Shown: one piece after another, positions 20,081-28,326 of the stretch
Numbering within the stretch: position 1 is the stretch's first letter
Layout of the letters: each line of letters opens with the position of its first letter
NCBI RefSeq assembly: GCF_009601705.1
Contig: NZ_CP045687.1
Location: 1,090,630-1,154,629, forward strand
DNA: 64,000 bases
Source of the DNA: Sulfolobus sp. E5-1-F
GTDB taxonomy: Archaea; Thermoproteota; Thermoprotei_A; Sulfolobales; Sulfolobaceae
Direction: 5' to 3'
Made by a program: the position numbers and the translations under genes
Notes under the pieces: generated by a model
What the model was told of the DNA's origin: nothing
The model's database searches: none
The model's input: the letters and a program-made list of their open reading frames with translations, nothing else

Positions 20081-21157
20081 GTGAGACAATTGATTATAGT
20101 TGAGACAAAGGATGGAAAAAAGGAGGAAATTCCGATAATCGACTACCACGTACACGTTTGGAAGGCTAATGAGGAAAATTGGCTAAGACCAGAACTTGCC
20201 AAGGGTTGGATTGATTGTTTCTACGACTATCATAAATCCCTAAGTCCGGAGGATTACCTCATGGACTATAACACTTTCAAATATTACGGTTCAAATAGAA
20301 TGATCGAGGATGTTTTCATTAACGGTTATGTTGATATTGCTATAACTCAACCGCAATATTTACAATACTTCTATCGTGAACCTTTTGGAAATACCGAGGA
20401 GTTTGGTAAACTAGCTTTGAGTAACCCTCATAGGTTTGTTATAGGAACAAGATGGGATCCTAGAGATGGTGAGGAAGGGAAGAAAAAATTGGAGGAAGAT
20501 GTTAGAAGATACAGGGTTAAGCCCTGGCAGATGAGACATGTTAAGCTGTATACTGCGGAGTGGAAGGACGTCAACGGTAAGCTGTCAAGGGGATGGAGAC
20601 TAGACTCTAAGGAAGCATTTGATTTCATAGAATTCAGTAAAGGTTTAGGGATAGATATTTTAGTAGCCCATAAGGGACCAACTGTATGGCCATTGGATAA
20701 GGACGCATTTGACATAACTGACGTTGATGCTGCAGCGTCTTCTTTCCCAGAAATTAAGTTCGTAGTCACGCATATAGGATTACCTAGATTAGACGATTTC
20801 GTGTGGACTGCAGTTCAAGATAAGAACATTTACGCAGGATTAGCTGTAGCTTCTGCCTTCATACATAAGAGACCTAGGTATTTCGCTCAAATAATGGCTG
20901 AATTGCTATTTTGGTTAGGTCCGGATAGGATTTTGATGGGTTCAGATTACGCAATTTGGAATCCAAAATGGATATTGGAGGAGTTCATGAAATTTGAATT
21001 ACCTCAAGATGTGGAGAAGGAATACGGTGTGGAGCTAACGTTAGAGGTAAAGAAGAAGATCCTATTTGAAAATGCATCTAAATTATGGGGCATTTCCCTA
21101 CCTCCTAAAGATGACGAGATTGGTAAGAGAGCTAAACCACTTATAGTAAAGGTGTGA
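20081..21157 (+). CDS. Amidohydrolase-2 family metal-dependent hydrolase
   Basis: This is a 358-residue TIM-barrel hydrolase of the amidohydrolase_2 family (relatives include aminocarboxymuconate-semialdehyde decarboxylase). IPIIDYHVHVWKA carries the HxH metal site, VVTHIGLPRLDD a further histidine, and ILMGSDYAIWNP the terminal Asp. The chosen start is GTG; the GGTGA overlapping it could instead serve TTG at 20090 in the same frame. It is followed after 4 nt by a DUF59 protein, then a zinc ADH. The same order is found downstream of soluble diiron monooxygenase genes in actinobacterial propane/phenol oxidation operons (recalled from the literature), where its role is also unclear. Confidence 0.82.
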   Translation: MRQLIIVETKDGKKEEIPIIDYHVHVWKANEENWLRPELAKGWIDCFYDYHKSLSPEDYLMDYNTFKYYGSNRMIEDVFINGYVDIAITQPQYLQYFYREPFGNTEEFGKLALSNPHRFVIGTRWDPRDGEEGKKKLEEDVRRYRVKPWQMRHVKLYTAEWKDVNGKLSRGWRLDSKEAFDFIEFSKGLGIDILVAHKGPTVWPLDKDAFDITDVDAAASSFPEIKFVVTHIGLPRLDDFVWTAVQDKNIYAGLAVASAFIHKRPRYFAQIMAELLFWLGPDRILMGSDYAIWNPKWILEEFMKFELPQDVEKEYGVELTLEVKKKILFENASKLWGISLPPKDDEIGKRAKPLIVKV

Positions 21158-21161
21158 AGGA

Positions 21162-21581
21162 TTGCTTGAGGATGTGATTGATCCAGAAACTAATTACTCC
21201 ATAATCGAAATGGGTTTCATAAGAAAGATAGAGGAGATTGAAGAGGGTAAGATAAAAATCACTTTATCACCTCCTACTTTTTGGTGTCCTCCCTTATTTC
21301 TATACATGATCTTGGAGGACGTTAGACAAAGGTTAAGTGAGCGTTACAATAATGTCATAATTCAAGTAGTTGATCATCACGATGCAGAGAAGTTAACCAG
21401 TTGTATAAATAGTGGAAAAAGATTTGAGGAGTGTTATAAGGATGAAGTTGAGGGAAATAGTTATATGAAGATAAGAGAGAGGTTTAGAATGAAAAGAGAG
21501 CGAGGTGATAAATTAAGTAGCCTAGCATTAAGTATAAATGGCGAGTTTTGCAAACTGATATATGAGGCTAAAAGAAAATGA
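21162..21581 (+). CDS. DUF59/MIP18-like protein (metal-sulfur cluster assembly type)
   Basis: The 139-residue protein opens with the DUF59 signature VIDPETNYSIIEMGFI and has a central SPPTFWCPPLF segment where the family keeps its conserved cysteine. A charged C-terminal extension of about 50 residues has two further cysteines. The start is TTG, 4 nt after the amidohydrolase stop, and its end overlaps the ADH start (ATGA). DUF59 proteins (PaaD, SufT, MIP18) help insert iron or Fe-S clusters; next to oxygenase genes they are thought to aid metallocentre maturation. No oxygenase is present within this window. Confidence 0.72.
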   Translation: MLEDVIDPETNYSIIEMGFIRKIEEIEEGKIKITLSPPTFWCPPLFLYMILEDVRQRLSERYNNVIIQVVDHHDAEKLTSCINSGKRFEECYKDEVEGNSYMKIRERFRMKRERGDKLSSLALSINGEFCKLIYEAKRK

Positions 21582-22612
21582 AAGCGGTAAGAATTCACGA
21601 ATATAATAAACCTTTATCTTTAGATGAGGTTCCTAAACCTAAGATTTCTGGACCATATGATATAATAGTAAGAATTAAGGGTGCTGGTGTCTGTAGAACT
21701 GACTTACACATTATTGAAGGGGTATGGAAAGATGTGATAAATCCTAAGTTACCATTTACCATTGGCCATGAAAACGTTGGTGTAATAGAGGAAAAGGGTA
21801 ATGCTGTAGACTGGTTAGATATAGGAGATCAAGTAATATTACATCCCTACATTACTTGTAGACATTGTAGAGCGTGTAGATCTGGAAACGACATGCATTG
21901 TCCATATGGGAAGTTCCCAGGATTAGATGGTACTGATGGTGGTTATGCAGAGTATTTGAAAACGTCGGCTTTCTCTGCAATAAAGATCCCCAAAGGGGTT
22001 GATATAATACCAATGGCACCTTTAGCTGATGCTGGAATAACAGCATATCACGCTGTAAAGAAGATTGCCCCATACCTCTACCCTGGGAGCATTGTGGCTG
22101 TTATTGGTGTTGGTGGACTAGGTCATATTGGTATTCAAGCCCTTAAGGCGATCACCCCGGCTAGAGTTATTGCTATAGATATAAATGAGGAGAAGATTAA
22201 GCTGGCTAAGGAATTAGGAGCTGATGAAGTAATAATTGCGGGAAAAGATGGTGGTATTAGCGACATATTGAAATTAACTGATAACGTGGGGGTAGATGTT
22301 GTTATAGATTTCGTTGGTGAGCACTCAACTCCTCAAAATGCCTTAAGGATGATAAGGAAGGGAGGAATATACTCAATTGTTGGCTATGGTGGTGAATTTA
22401 GAAATACTACATTAGATTTTATAAATAGGGAGATCATGGTAGTTGGCAATCTAGTAGGGACGTATAATGAGTTAAGTGAGCTAGTCACCTTGTACGTTCA
22501 AAATAAAGTAAAATTGAAATTAAAGACGTTCCCCTTGGAAGAGGCAAACAACGCACTTGAGGAGTTAAACTCTGGAAGGATTTTAGGGAGAGCGGTGCTA
22601 GTGCCCGGTTAG
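21578..22612 (+). CDS. Zinc-dependent medium-chain alcohol dehydrogenase
   Basis: This 344-residue MDR-family dehydrogenase has the catalytic zinc region GAGVCRTDLHI, then GHENVGVIEEKG. The structural-zinc cysteines lie in CRHCRACRSGNDMHC, and the Rossmann motif is VIGVGGLGHIG. The length and layout match the NAD-dependent ADH of S. solfataricus (a different gene). It is translationally coupled to the DUF59 protein by a 4 nt overlap. The likely reaction is oxidation of a primary or secondary alcohol produced by the pathway of this operon. Its 3' end overlaps the convergent ThDP enzyme by 15 nt. Confidence 0.88.
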   Translation: MKAVRIHEYNKPLSLDEVPKPKISGPYDIIVRIKGAGVCRTDLHIIEGVWKDVINPKLPFTIGHENVGVIEEKGNAVDWLDIGDQVILHPYITCRHCRACRSGNDMHCPYGKFPGLDGTDGGYAEYLKTSAFSAIKIPKGVDIIPMAPLADAGITAYHAVKKIAPYLYPGSIVAVIGVGGLGHIGIQALKAITPARVIAIDINEEKIKLAKELGADEVIIAGKDGGISDILKLTDNVGVDVVIDFVGEHSTPQNALRMIRKGGIYSIVGYGGEFRNTTLDFINREIMVVGNLVGTYNELSELVTLYVQNKVKLKLKTFPLEEANNALEELNSGRILGRAVLVPG

Positions 22613-24106
22613 TCTAATTTCCAACAGTTTTCTCCTATCATCTTCAAATAACCATTTTAAGTCATTTTTTACATCCCTTGATTCCCTAGCCTCAAACCCA
22701 TAAGCTAATGCGACTTTCCAAGGTGAAGTTGATGGAAACAACCAATCAGCTTCTACTTTATGCTTTGACAAAGACAAATAACCCCCGTTGTTAATTACAA
22801 TCACTTTCATTTTACTATTATATTTCACAGCACCCCATAATGCTTGAGGAGTGTAGTTAAAACTTCCATCTCCAACTATTGCAAGGACTTTATTACCACT
22901 TAAACTATAGCCTACTGATGCAGAAAGTGCCCATCCTAATAATCCAACTCTCGTTATATAGAGTGACGACGCTTTTAAGTCAATAGTTCTTATCAAAGCG
23001 TCCCTATAAGTAGGAATTTCAGCGAATATTGTATATTTATCCAAATAGACTCTCAAGTCTTTGAAAATATCTACTACAAAATCACTGTTTAACTCTGGAC
23101 TAATATTCTCGCGCCTAGTAATGTATTTATTTAGACTTTTGGGAAGCATATTGTTAAGCTTAATGATGAAATCTTTAGGATTACAAACAATAGTATCCCA
23201 TTTCCTCTTTGACGCCTCCTTTGAATCACTAATTACCTCAACTATATTTAATCCTATATCCACGTCTGGAAATACAACGTAATTTAACCATCCACCAATG
23301 ACTAAAACAAGGTCATATTTTTCTAACTCCTTCACTACATCAGAAGCCTTATATCTGGATAGAGGGCCTTTAAACAAAATATTAGAGGAGTCAATTGGGA
23401 ATATGCTCAAATATGGTTCAGTGTAAATTGGAGCGTTAAGCTTCTCAGCCAACTTAGTTAATTCCTCATAAGCGTCAAATATGGAAACTTCATAACCAGC
23501 CACAATCGCGATTGAATTAGCACTCCTTATCTTATCTAAAACAAATTCTATTGGAGACGTATCACAAACTCCACTCACAAAATATTTTGGTACATTTATT
23601 TTTTCCTCATTAATTTCCACATCTGGAATATCTTGAGGTAGGGATATAAGCACCGGACCATATGGAGGTGTAATACTCTCCTTGTAAGCTCTGATGAACG
23701 TTTTAATTGCGTCTCTCCCATTTCTTATCTCATATGCTGATTTAACAACTCCTTGAGAGATTTTTAATAAGTCCCCATACAGAACTGGTTCATCTATTAA
23801 TCTATCTGAATACTGTTGTCCAACCAATACAATAAGAGGAGTTCTGCTAATAAGAGCTTCATATATAAAACCCATGGCATTGGTAAGCCCGGGTGAGGAA
23901 TGTAAGTTAACTACTTGCGGTTTTCTCGTTGCCAAATAATATCCCTCAGCCATTCCCACTGAAATCCCGTCTTGGAGCGCTAGATAATAGTTGAAGTCCT
24001 TTGGCATGTATTTTAGAAAGCTGAGTTCCGTAGTACCAGGATTTCCAAATATTTGTCTAATACCTAATTCGTTCATCATCTTAAATAACGCATCTCCTAC
24101 TTTCAT
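22598..24106 (-). CDS. Thiamine-diphosphate-dependent decarboxylase, benzoylformate decarboxylase-like
   Basis: The 502-residue enzyme is of the pyruvate oxidase/benzoylformate decarboxylase type. GNPGTTELSFL and VNLHSSPGLTNAMG align with Ser26 and His70 regions of Pseudomonas benzoylformate decarboxylase; the serine is Thr here and the histidine is kept. The ThDP motif is GDGSFNYTPQALWG then VINNGGY. At the place of the conserved catalytic glutamate (LQEA in the model enzyme) this protein has LQDG, so Asp replaces Glu. The family also holds acetolactate synthases and carboligases, so a 2-oxo acid substrate is likely but not fixed. An IS element now lies about 35 nt upstream of the start. Confidence 0.82.
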   Translation of the reverse strand: MKVGDALFKMMNELGIRQIFGNPGTTELSFLKYMPKDFNYYLALQDGISVGMAEGYYLATRKPQVVNLHSSPGLTNAMGFIYEALISRTPLIVLVGQQYSDRLIDEPVLYGDLLKISQGVVKSAYEIRNGRDAIKTFIRAYKESITPPYGPVLISLPQDIPDVEINEEKINVPKYFVSGVCDTSPIEFVLDKIRSANSIAIVAGYEVSIFDAYEELTKLAEKLNAPIYTEPYLSIFPIDSSNILFKGPLSRYKASDVVKELEKYDLVLVIGGWLNYVVFPDVDIGLNIVEVISDSKEASKRKWDTIVCNPKDFIIKLNNMLPKSLNKYITRRENISPELNSDFVVDIFKDLRVYLDKYTIFAEIPTYRDALIRTIDLKASSLYITRVGLLGWALSASVGYSLSGNKVLAIVGDGSFNYTPQALWGAVKYNSKMKVIVINNGGYLSLSKHKVEADWLFPSTSPWKVALAYGFEARESRDVKNDLKWLFEDDRRKLLEIRLTGH

Positions 24107-24128
24107 TACTAAATAATATGAGCTGATA

Positions 24129-24138
24129 ATTTAAAAAG
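24129..24138 (-). promoter_or_regulatory. TATA box of the ThDP decarboxylase gene, at IS boundary
   Basis: On the minus strand CTTTTTAAAT lies 22 nt before the ATG at 24106. The end of the IS element abuts it, so any BRE or activator site upstream was displaced or is now supplied by the element. Confidence 0.5.
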
Positions 24139-24145
24139 TGAACTA

Positions 24146-24165
24146 CTCCGCCCTTGCGGACGGAG
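24146..24165 (-). repeat. Right-end subterminal hairpin of the IS element
   Basis: On the minus strand CTCCGTCC and GGGCGGAG pair with one wobble around a GCAA loop. Confidence 0.7.
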
Positions 24166-24175
24166 CATCCCCACC

Positions 24176-25381
24176 TCACGATGAGGATTTCCTGCTTCTT
24201 CCGGGAAACTTGCTATACACTCCCTCTGAGAAGGGAATGTATAGTAGAGGTTTCCCGTCCACAGGCACTAAGGGCAGTCCCGACCCCGCACAAAGAATAT
24301 TTAGAGAAGCATTATAATCACGATCTGCCACCCAACCACAGCTTGGACAAACAAATGTTCTGTCAGCAAGAGTAAGGTCGTTCCTCACATAACCACATCT
24401 CGCACACATCCTTGACGTGTTTCTTGGGTCTACCTTCACCACCCTCCTACCAGCTCTTTCAGCCTTGTAGGAGAGGTGATGAAGGAAGAGGGAGAAGTTT
24501 GAGTGAAGAATATGCTTCCTAAGGGTCTTGCTTTTTGGTCTCTCTACCATTTGTTTGGTTTCCAGATCTTCAACGTAAATCTCGTCATATTGTTCCACTA
24601 GCCATGTGGTTATCTTGTGTATGTAATCGTTCATAACGTTCTTGGCGTGTTCGTGAAGTTTTGCGAGCTTAACCCTAACCTTCTCGTAGTTCTTAGAACC
24701 TTTCTTTTTCCTAGATAATATTCGTTGGATAAGACGTATTTTCTTCTCGATCTTGTCGAACACTTTTGGATTTTCTATAACAATACCATCTGATGTTGTA
24801 ACTAGTTTCTCAACACCAACGTCAACACCTACTCTCCTACCGTTACTTGGTAATGGTTTCTTTTCAACTTCGGTTTGAAATACAGCATACCAGCCTGTGG
24901 CATTTTTCACTATAAGCACTCCCTTCACTCTCCCTTCTAAGGGTCTGTGAAAGAGTACCTTTACGAAACCTATCTTTGAGAGAATTAGCTTATCTCCCTC
25001 AACCTTGAAGCCAGATTGGTTGTAGTTTATGAACTTGAGGATCTTCTTATATCTAAGCTTACCGACTTTCTTTCCTTTCTTCTTGAGTTCGTGAAGTGCT
25101 CTAATATTATACCACAATACATTGTTTACCATTTGGAGGGCCTTTGAGTATACCAGTTCCTTTCCCTCCACTTTCAAGTCCTTGATCATTGCTTGGGTGT
25201 CACTTGGGGTTACATTCTTTCCCTCTCTTCTCGCTTTCGTAATAACGTCTAATAGCGCGTTGTAAACTTTTGCTTCAACTTGCATTACTCTGAGGAGTTT
25301 CTCCTCTACTTCTTTAGACGGGTAAATCTTGTACTTGAAGGATAGTTGTACTACGTTACTTTTTCCCTTGGCTCTCCACAT
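24176..25381 (-). CDS. tnpB: TnpB, RNA-guided nuclease of IS200/IS605 (OrfB)
   Basis: The 401-residue protein keeps the full RuvC-like active site: Asp in RRVGVDVGVEKL, Glu in DEIYVEDLETKQ, and Asp in GWVADRDYNASLN. A four-cysteine zinc finger lies between CARCGYV and CPSCGW. The N-terminal LSFKYKIYPSKEVEE region matches the WED start of the family. Start ATG lies inside the C-terminal part of the tnpA frame, overlapping it by about 26 nt. Recent work shows TnpB proteins are RNA-guided DNA nucleases that help retain their element; nothing here suggests inactivation. Confidence 0.92.
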   Translation of the reverse strand: MWRAKGKSNVVQLSFKYKIYPSKEVEEKLLRVMQVEAKVYNALLDVITKARREGKNVTPSDTQAMIKDLKVEGKELVYSKALQMVNNVLWYNIRALHELKKKGKKVGKLRYKKILKFINYNQSGFKVEGDKLILSKIGFVKVLFHRPLEGRVKGVLIVKNATGWYAVFQTEVEKKPLPSNGRRVGVDVGVEKLVTTSDGIVIENPKVFDKIEKKIRLIQRILSRKKKGSKNYEKVRVKLAKLHEHAKNVMNDYIHKITTWLVEQYDEIYVEDLETKQMVERPKSKTLRKHILHSNFSLFLHHLSYKAERAGRRVVKVDPRNTSRMCARCGYVRNDLTLADRTFVCPSCGWVADRDYNASLNILCAGSGLPLVPVDGKPLLYIPFSEGVYSKFPGRSRKSSS

Positions 25382-25746
25382 AGTTCTCCTCTAACGTAAC
25401 TTGTCCGCTAGTTGCAAGGAAGTAGGATGGGGACCATAGATGTCCCTTCCATAACTTGTGGAAATTTTCTCTGTATCTCCCTTGAGGTTATTGTCTTTAT
25501 CGCATTTATGTACCTTGGTATGTTAAGGGTTGGCTTAGCCTTGAATAACATGTGGAAGTGATCCTTGTCAACGCTAATGTCTATAACTTCTACTTCGAAT
25601 GTTTTGCTTATTTCAAGAATTGTTTCTTTCAAGAAATTTATGATCTCCTCATTGTCGAACACTTTCCTGCGGTACTTGACTACTTGGACATAGTGGTAGT
25701 AAAGCACGTAAACTGAATGTGCACTTCTGTCCAATCTTTTCCACAT
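25356..25746 (-). pseudogene. tnpA: TnpA, HUH/Y1 transposase of IS200/IS605, frameshifted
   Basis: The intact frame (25408-25746) has the N-terminal HSVYVLYYHYVQVVKYRRKV and the HUH motif DHFHML. After REIQRKFP, near 25455, the frame turns into unrelated residues and stops. In another frame the expected C-terminus continues as KLWKGHLWSPSYFLATSGQV and ends TLEENYVESQGKK, where the Tyr of NYVESQ corresponds to the nucleophile. A few residues are also missing just before that Tyr compared with relatives. The gene is therefore inactive as written. Confidence 0.82.
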
Positions 25747-25785
25747 AGTTACATGTATTTTTCAAAAACTATAAAAATCTTTCTA

Positions 25786-25835
25786 TAAGGGGGCTATCCA
25801 TCCCTCCCTCGCGGAAGGTGACTTTCGCCCCCTTA
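25786..25835 (-). repeat. Left-end hairpin of the IS element
   Basis: TAAGGGGGC and GCCCCCTTA form a perfect 9 bp stem at the ends of this 50 nt segment, with a further imperfect GC-rich stem inside. This is the subterminal structure TnpA recognises as single-stranded DNA in this family. Confidence 0.7.
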
Positions 25836-25890
25836 ACCCCCATAAAGTTAAAAGGAAAGAAATGACAGAAAGAAAGGAGGAAAAATAGTT

Positions 25891-26412
25891 TTAGGAGCTT
25901 ACTTTAACTGTTATCTGGAACTTACTCCCGTATGCAGACGACTGTCCATCCGCATCCCATACTTTCACAATATAGGTACCAGCTGGTATGGGATGAGGCA
26001 ATTGTAAGATTATTGTAGAGTTTTGTCCTAATGGAACCTCTATTCCTACTCCGTAGTTTCCTATCTTAATTGGTTCAGAAGGATGTAGTGGATATACATT
26101 CTTTATGCTATTTGGTGGTAATAGACCTAATTGTTGACCAGTCCATTGATATACTACTGTACCGTTGGGATACAAGAGTTGAACTAAAACTATGAAACCA
26201 CCATAAGTGTCTGGACCAGCCGTTCTACTTACTTGCAGGAACAATGTACCGTTTTCGTATAATGTAGTACCTACCAAAGAATATGCTGGAGTTTTAGAAT
26301 AGTTAGTTAAATGCCCAAGTCCTTGAAAGTTTATCTGATATAGTCCTAATGTGACTCCTGTAGTAAATAGTATCATAATAATTGCAACTAGTGTTGTAAT
26401 CTTGCCATTCAT
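25891..26412 (-). CDS. doxA: Thiosulfate:quinone oxidoreductase small subunit DoxA
   Basis: The 173-residue protein has one N-terminal membrane anchor (residues 6-26) and an extracellular beta-sandwich domain with several N-glycosylation sequons. DoxA and DoxD together oxidise thiosulfate to tetrathionate and reduce caldariellaquinone in Acidianus ambivalens (established). The start has GGTGAT about 5 nt upstream and lies 6 nt after the doxD stop, so the two are one operon. The region [23 protein letters not shown] near the end is characteristic. The IS element sits just beyond the 3' end. Confidence 0.88.
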   Translation of the reverse strand: MNGKITTLVAIIMILFTTGVTLGLYQINFQGLGHLTNYSKTPAYSLVGTTLYENGTLFLQVSRTAGPDTYGGFIVLVQLLYPNGTVVYQWTGQQLGLLPPNSIKNVYPLHPSEPIKIGNYGVGIEVPLGQNSTIILQLPHPIPAGTYIVKVWDADGQSSAYGSKFQITVKVSS

Positions 26413-26418
26413 CCTTCA

Positions 26419-26940
26419 TCACCACAAGGGTATGTAATACTTGCCAATCCTTATTCCCTTTGACTTTTTAGCTAAGAGATAGTCAATTGAAAACCATCTG
26501 CTTCCAGTAAATACAAACATAAATGCAGCAGCTCCCTCAACTGCTGCTATTTGCCACTCATCAACACACGTTGAACCTAACCAACCTGCTGCTAAACCAA
26601 TTCCCCAAGCTAAGCCCGCTAGTACTAATCCAGATAACCTAGTTAGCAATCCTAGTATCATGAAGAGTCCAAAAATAGCTTCTAATGCTGTAAATAGAAT
26701 TATAAAATCGTAGAGGACGCTAGGGTTTAACAGAATGCTTTCTAGCATTCCTTTTATTGGAGACCAAGCATGAGGTAAAAATGTTATCAATTTTCCTCCT
26801 ACATAGGCACTGCTGTTTGGATCAAGTTTCGCTGGAACGTTTATAGCTCTTCTAATAAAGGCTGAGAAGAACATGAATCCTAAGGTTATTCTAAGCATAG
26901 GAAGAAATTTTTGGGTCTGTTCTACTGTGACTTGTGCCAT
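26419..26940 (-). CDS. doxD: Thiosulfate:quinone oxidoreductase large subunit DoxD
   Basis: The 173-residue membrane protein has four helices, of the DoxD/DoxX family. The N-terminal [17 protein letters not shown] and the central [19 protein letters not shown] are typical, and a Cys lies in GSTCVDEWQ in the outer loop. With DoxA it forms the thiosulfate:quinone oxidoreductase of Sulfolobales. CTTTATAAA at 26974-26982 is the likely TATA box, leaving a short leader before the ATG. Both genes are intact. Confidence 0.9.
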   Translation of the reverse strand: MAQVTVEQTQKFLPMLRITLGFMFFSAFIRRAINVPAKLDPNSSAYVGGKLITFLPHAWSPIKGMLESILLNPSVLYDFIILFTALEAIFGLFMILGLLTRLSGLVLAGLAWGIGLAAGWLGSTCVDEWQIAAVEGAAAFMFVFTGSRWFSIDYLLAKKSKGIRIGKYYIPLW

Positions 26941-27311
26941 AATTTATCATCATAAACTATATCTCATAAGAAGTTTATAAAGTTACTTAACAATAAACAT
27001 TATAAATTTATTTTTTAAGGTGAGATGGACTATACAAATTAACTTATCTAGCAAAATATTGAACTATCGTTTTATCTTTATGGAGTTAAAATGTGCTAAG
27101 CTAGACGAGGGTTGATAATTCTTTAGAAAACTCATGATAATAATTATTAAGTGTGTATATGAATGATCTAAAATACTATCAAGGTTTAAATGTGCTAAGA
27201 TTAGTGCTATCCAATCTAATAATGATGAAGCAAGTATAATGAGCTTATTTGAATATTTCAGTACCTAGAGTTTTTATTCTTATTCAAAACTTCTTTAATT
27301 TAATTTAAGAA
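26941..27311. other. Intergenic region upstream of doxDA
   Basis: It contains the doxD TATA box at the left. A short duplication (AAATGTGCTAAG seen twice, near 27090 and 27190) is the only structure noted; a coding-like fragment after the second copy cannot be assigned. Confidence 0.35.
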
Positions 27312-27857
27312 CTATTTCAGTTCTTTCGGGGCTTTCGGATATTTATCCCATAGTTTAGGATCATGTGAAATTATTATATTTGTTCTAGGTAACTTCTGCA
27401 TTGATTTAAGAAGTCTTATTCTTGTATAGTATTCTTCTGCATTACCTAATAACCAACCTTTACTTTCAAAACTAAGTTCTTCTGGCACATGTATGAAATC
27501 TCCAGTAAATATATAGTTATTATCATTTTGCGTTCTTACCTTTAGCAATATTGAACCAGGTGTATGTCCTCCAATCAAAAACAATTCAACTCCTGGGAGT
27601 ATTTCTAGATAATCAGTGGACATGGGGACAATGTTCATTTCTCGTAAAATTTCCAAATCCCTCAGCAGGTAAGGAGCAGGTTTATTTAACCATACGTTTA
27701 GTAACGCGTACTCTAATTCCTTCTCGTGAACAATTATATCTGGTTTAGAATTTTTAAACAGCTCCAGACTTCCAGTGTGATCAAGATGCAAGTGAGAAAA
27801 TATTATAAAGTGTATATCTTCTGGTTTATAACCTATTTTCTTCAGCTGATTTTCCAT
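27312..27857 (-). CDS. N-terminally truncated MBL-fold lactonase-like protein
   Basis: The 181-residue frame is clearly a paralogue of the full-length MBL protein at 33679-34494 but lacks about its first 85-90 residues. It keeps the HxHxDH motif (FSHLHLDHTG), GGHTPGS, TGDFIH and the late SHDPKLWDKYPKAPKEL. Upstream codons in frame (LFSEENK) still match the paralogue, then the similarity ends and a TGA closes the frame, so truncation is real rather than a mis-chosen start. The missing part holds core strands of the fold, so activity is doubtful. Probably a decaying duplicate. Confidence 0.65.
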   Translation of the reverse strand: MENQLKKIGYKPEDIHFIIFSHLHLDHTGSLELFKNSKPDIIVHEKELEYALLNVWLNKPAPYLLRDLEILREMNIVPMSTDYLEILPGVELFLIGGHTPGSILLKVRTQNDNNYIFTGDFIHVPEELSFESKGWLLGNAEEYYTRIRLLKSMQKLPRTNIIISHDPKLWDKYPKAPKELK

Positions 27858-28295
27858 TTTATTTTCTTCTGAGAATAGTGTATTATTATTGCTTAGATGT
27901 CTGAAACATATCGTTAATCAGATCTATAAAATATGGAAGTTAACCGAGGTTAATAGACTAATGTTCCTAGTAGATTACGGTATGAAACCATTACCTTTAG
28001 TACAAGATATACTTGTTAACATTAGGGAGAAAGTAACTAAACTTCTTGAAGAGAAAGGCATAGAGCTTGACTTCATGACTTAGACCTAGACAATGATTTA
28101 GTACAAACCTCATAAACCCTAATTTTAGTTTCATCGCTAAGCAGTCTTCAACGAGTTCTGGACTTATCTCAGTTTTTTGCATGGGAAGATGAGAGGATCT
28201 ATATAAGTGGTCGTGGCGATTGTAGCTAATTTTGTTGTTACTATATCGAATAAGATGACTACATCAAAATACTTCCAGTGAGATTAGTAGAAATA
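27858..28295. other. Intergenic region, decayed upstream part of truncated MBL gene
   Basis: The missing N-terminal coding part of the MBL paralogue is not recognisable here. Plus-strand frame 27889-28083 ends in a tidy Lys/Glu-rich stretch (LVNIREKVTKLLEEKG) that might be a fragment of another gene; I do not recognise it and do not call it. Confidence 0.3.
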
Positions 28296-28303
28296 TTTAT
28301 ATA
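28296..28303 (+). promoter_or_regulatory. TATA box of vapBC
   Basis: TTTATATA lies 23 nt before the vapB ATG, consistent with a leaderless transcript. Confidence 0.5.
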
Positions 28304-28326
28304 CTAGTAAATTAAGAAGTAGATGC

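Larger units (their letters stand above)
24120..24300 (-). ncRNA. Candidate TnpB-associated omega/right-end RNA
   Basis: IS605 TnpB proteins use an RNA made from the 3' part of tnpB and the right end, with the guide taken from flanking DNA. Here a stable hairpin with a GCAA tetraloop (24146-24165) lies 11 nt beyond the tnpB stop codon. The flank that would serve as guide is the decarboxylase promoter. Expression is inferred only. Confidence 0.35.
24140..25840 (-). mobile_element. IS200/IS605 family insertion sequence (tnpA broken, tnpB intact)
   Basis: The element holds an HUH transposase gene and a TnpB gene in the same direction, with subterminal hairpins at both sides (25786-25835 and 24146-24165) rather than inverted repeats, as in this family. 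Exact ends are uncertain by about 10 nt. It lies between doxA and the ThDP decarboxylase gene, close to the 3' end of doxA and directly against the TATA box of the decarboxylase. TnpA is frameshifted before its catalytic tyrosine, so this copy could move only with TnpA supplied from elsewhere. Confidence 0.85.

Noticed and set aside
24154-24375. Plus-strand frame opposite the tnpB 3' end
   Set aside because: It lies opposite the conserved zinc finger and RuvC-III region of tnpB and has no family similarity.
27889-28083. 64-codon plus-strand frame with a neat Lys/Glu-rich end
   Set aside because: No recognised family; it overlaps the decayed 5' side of the truncated MBL gene. Possible fragment, but not supportable as a gene.
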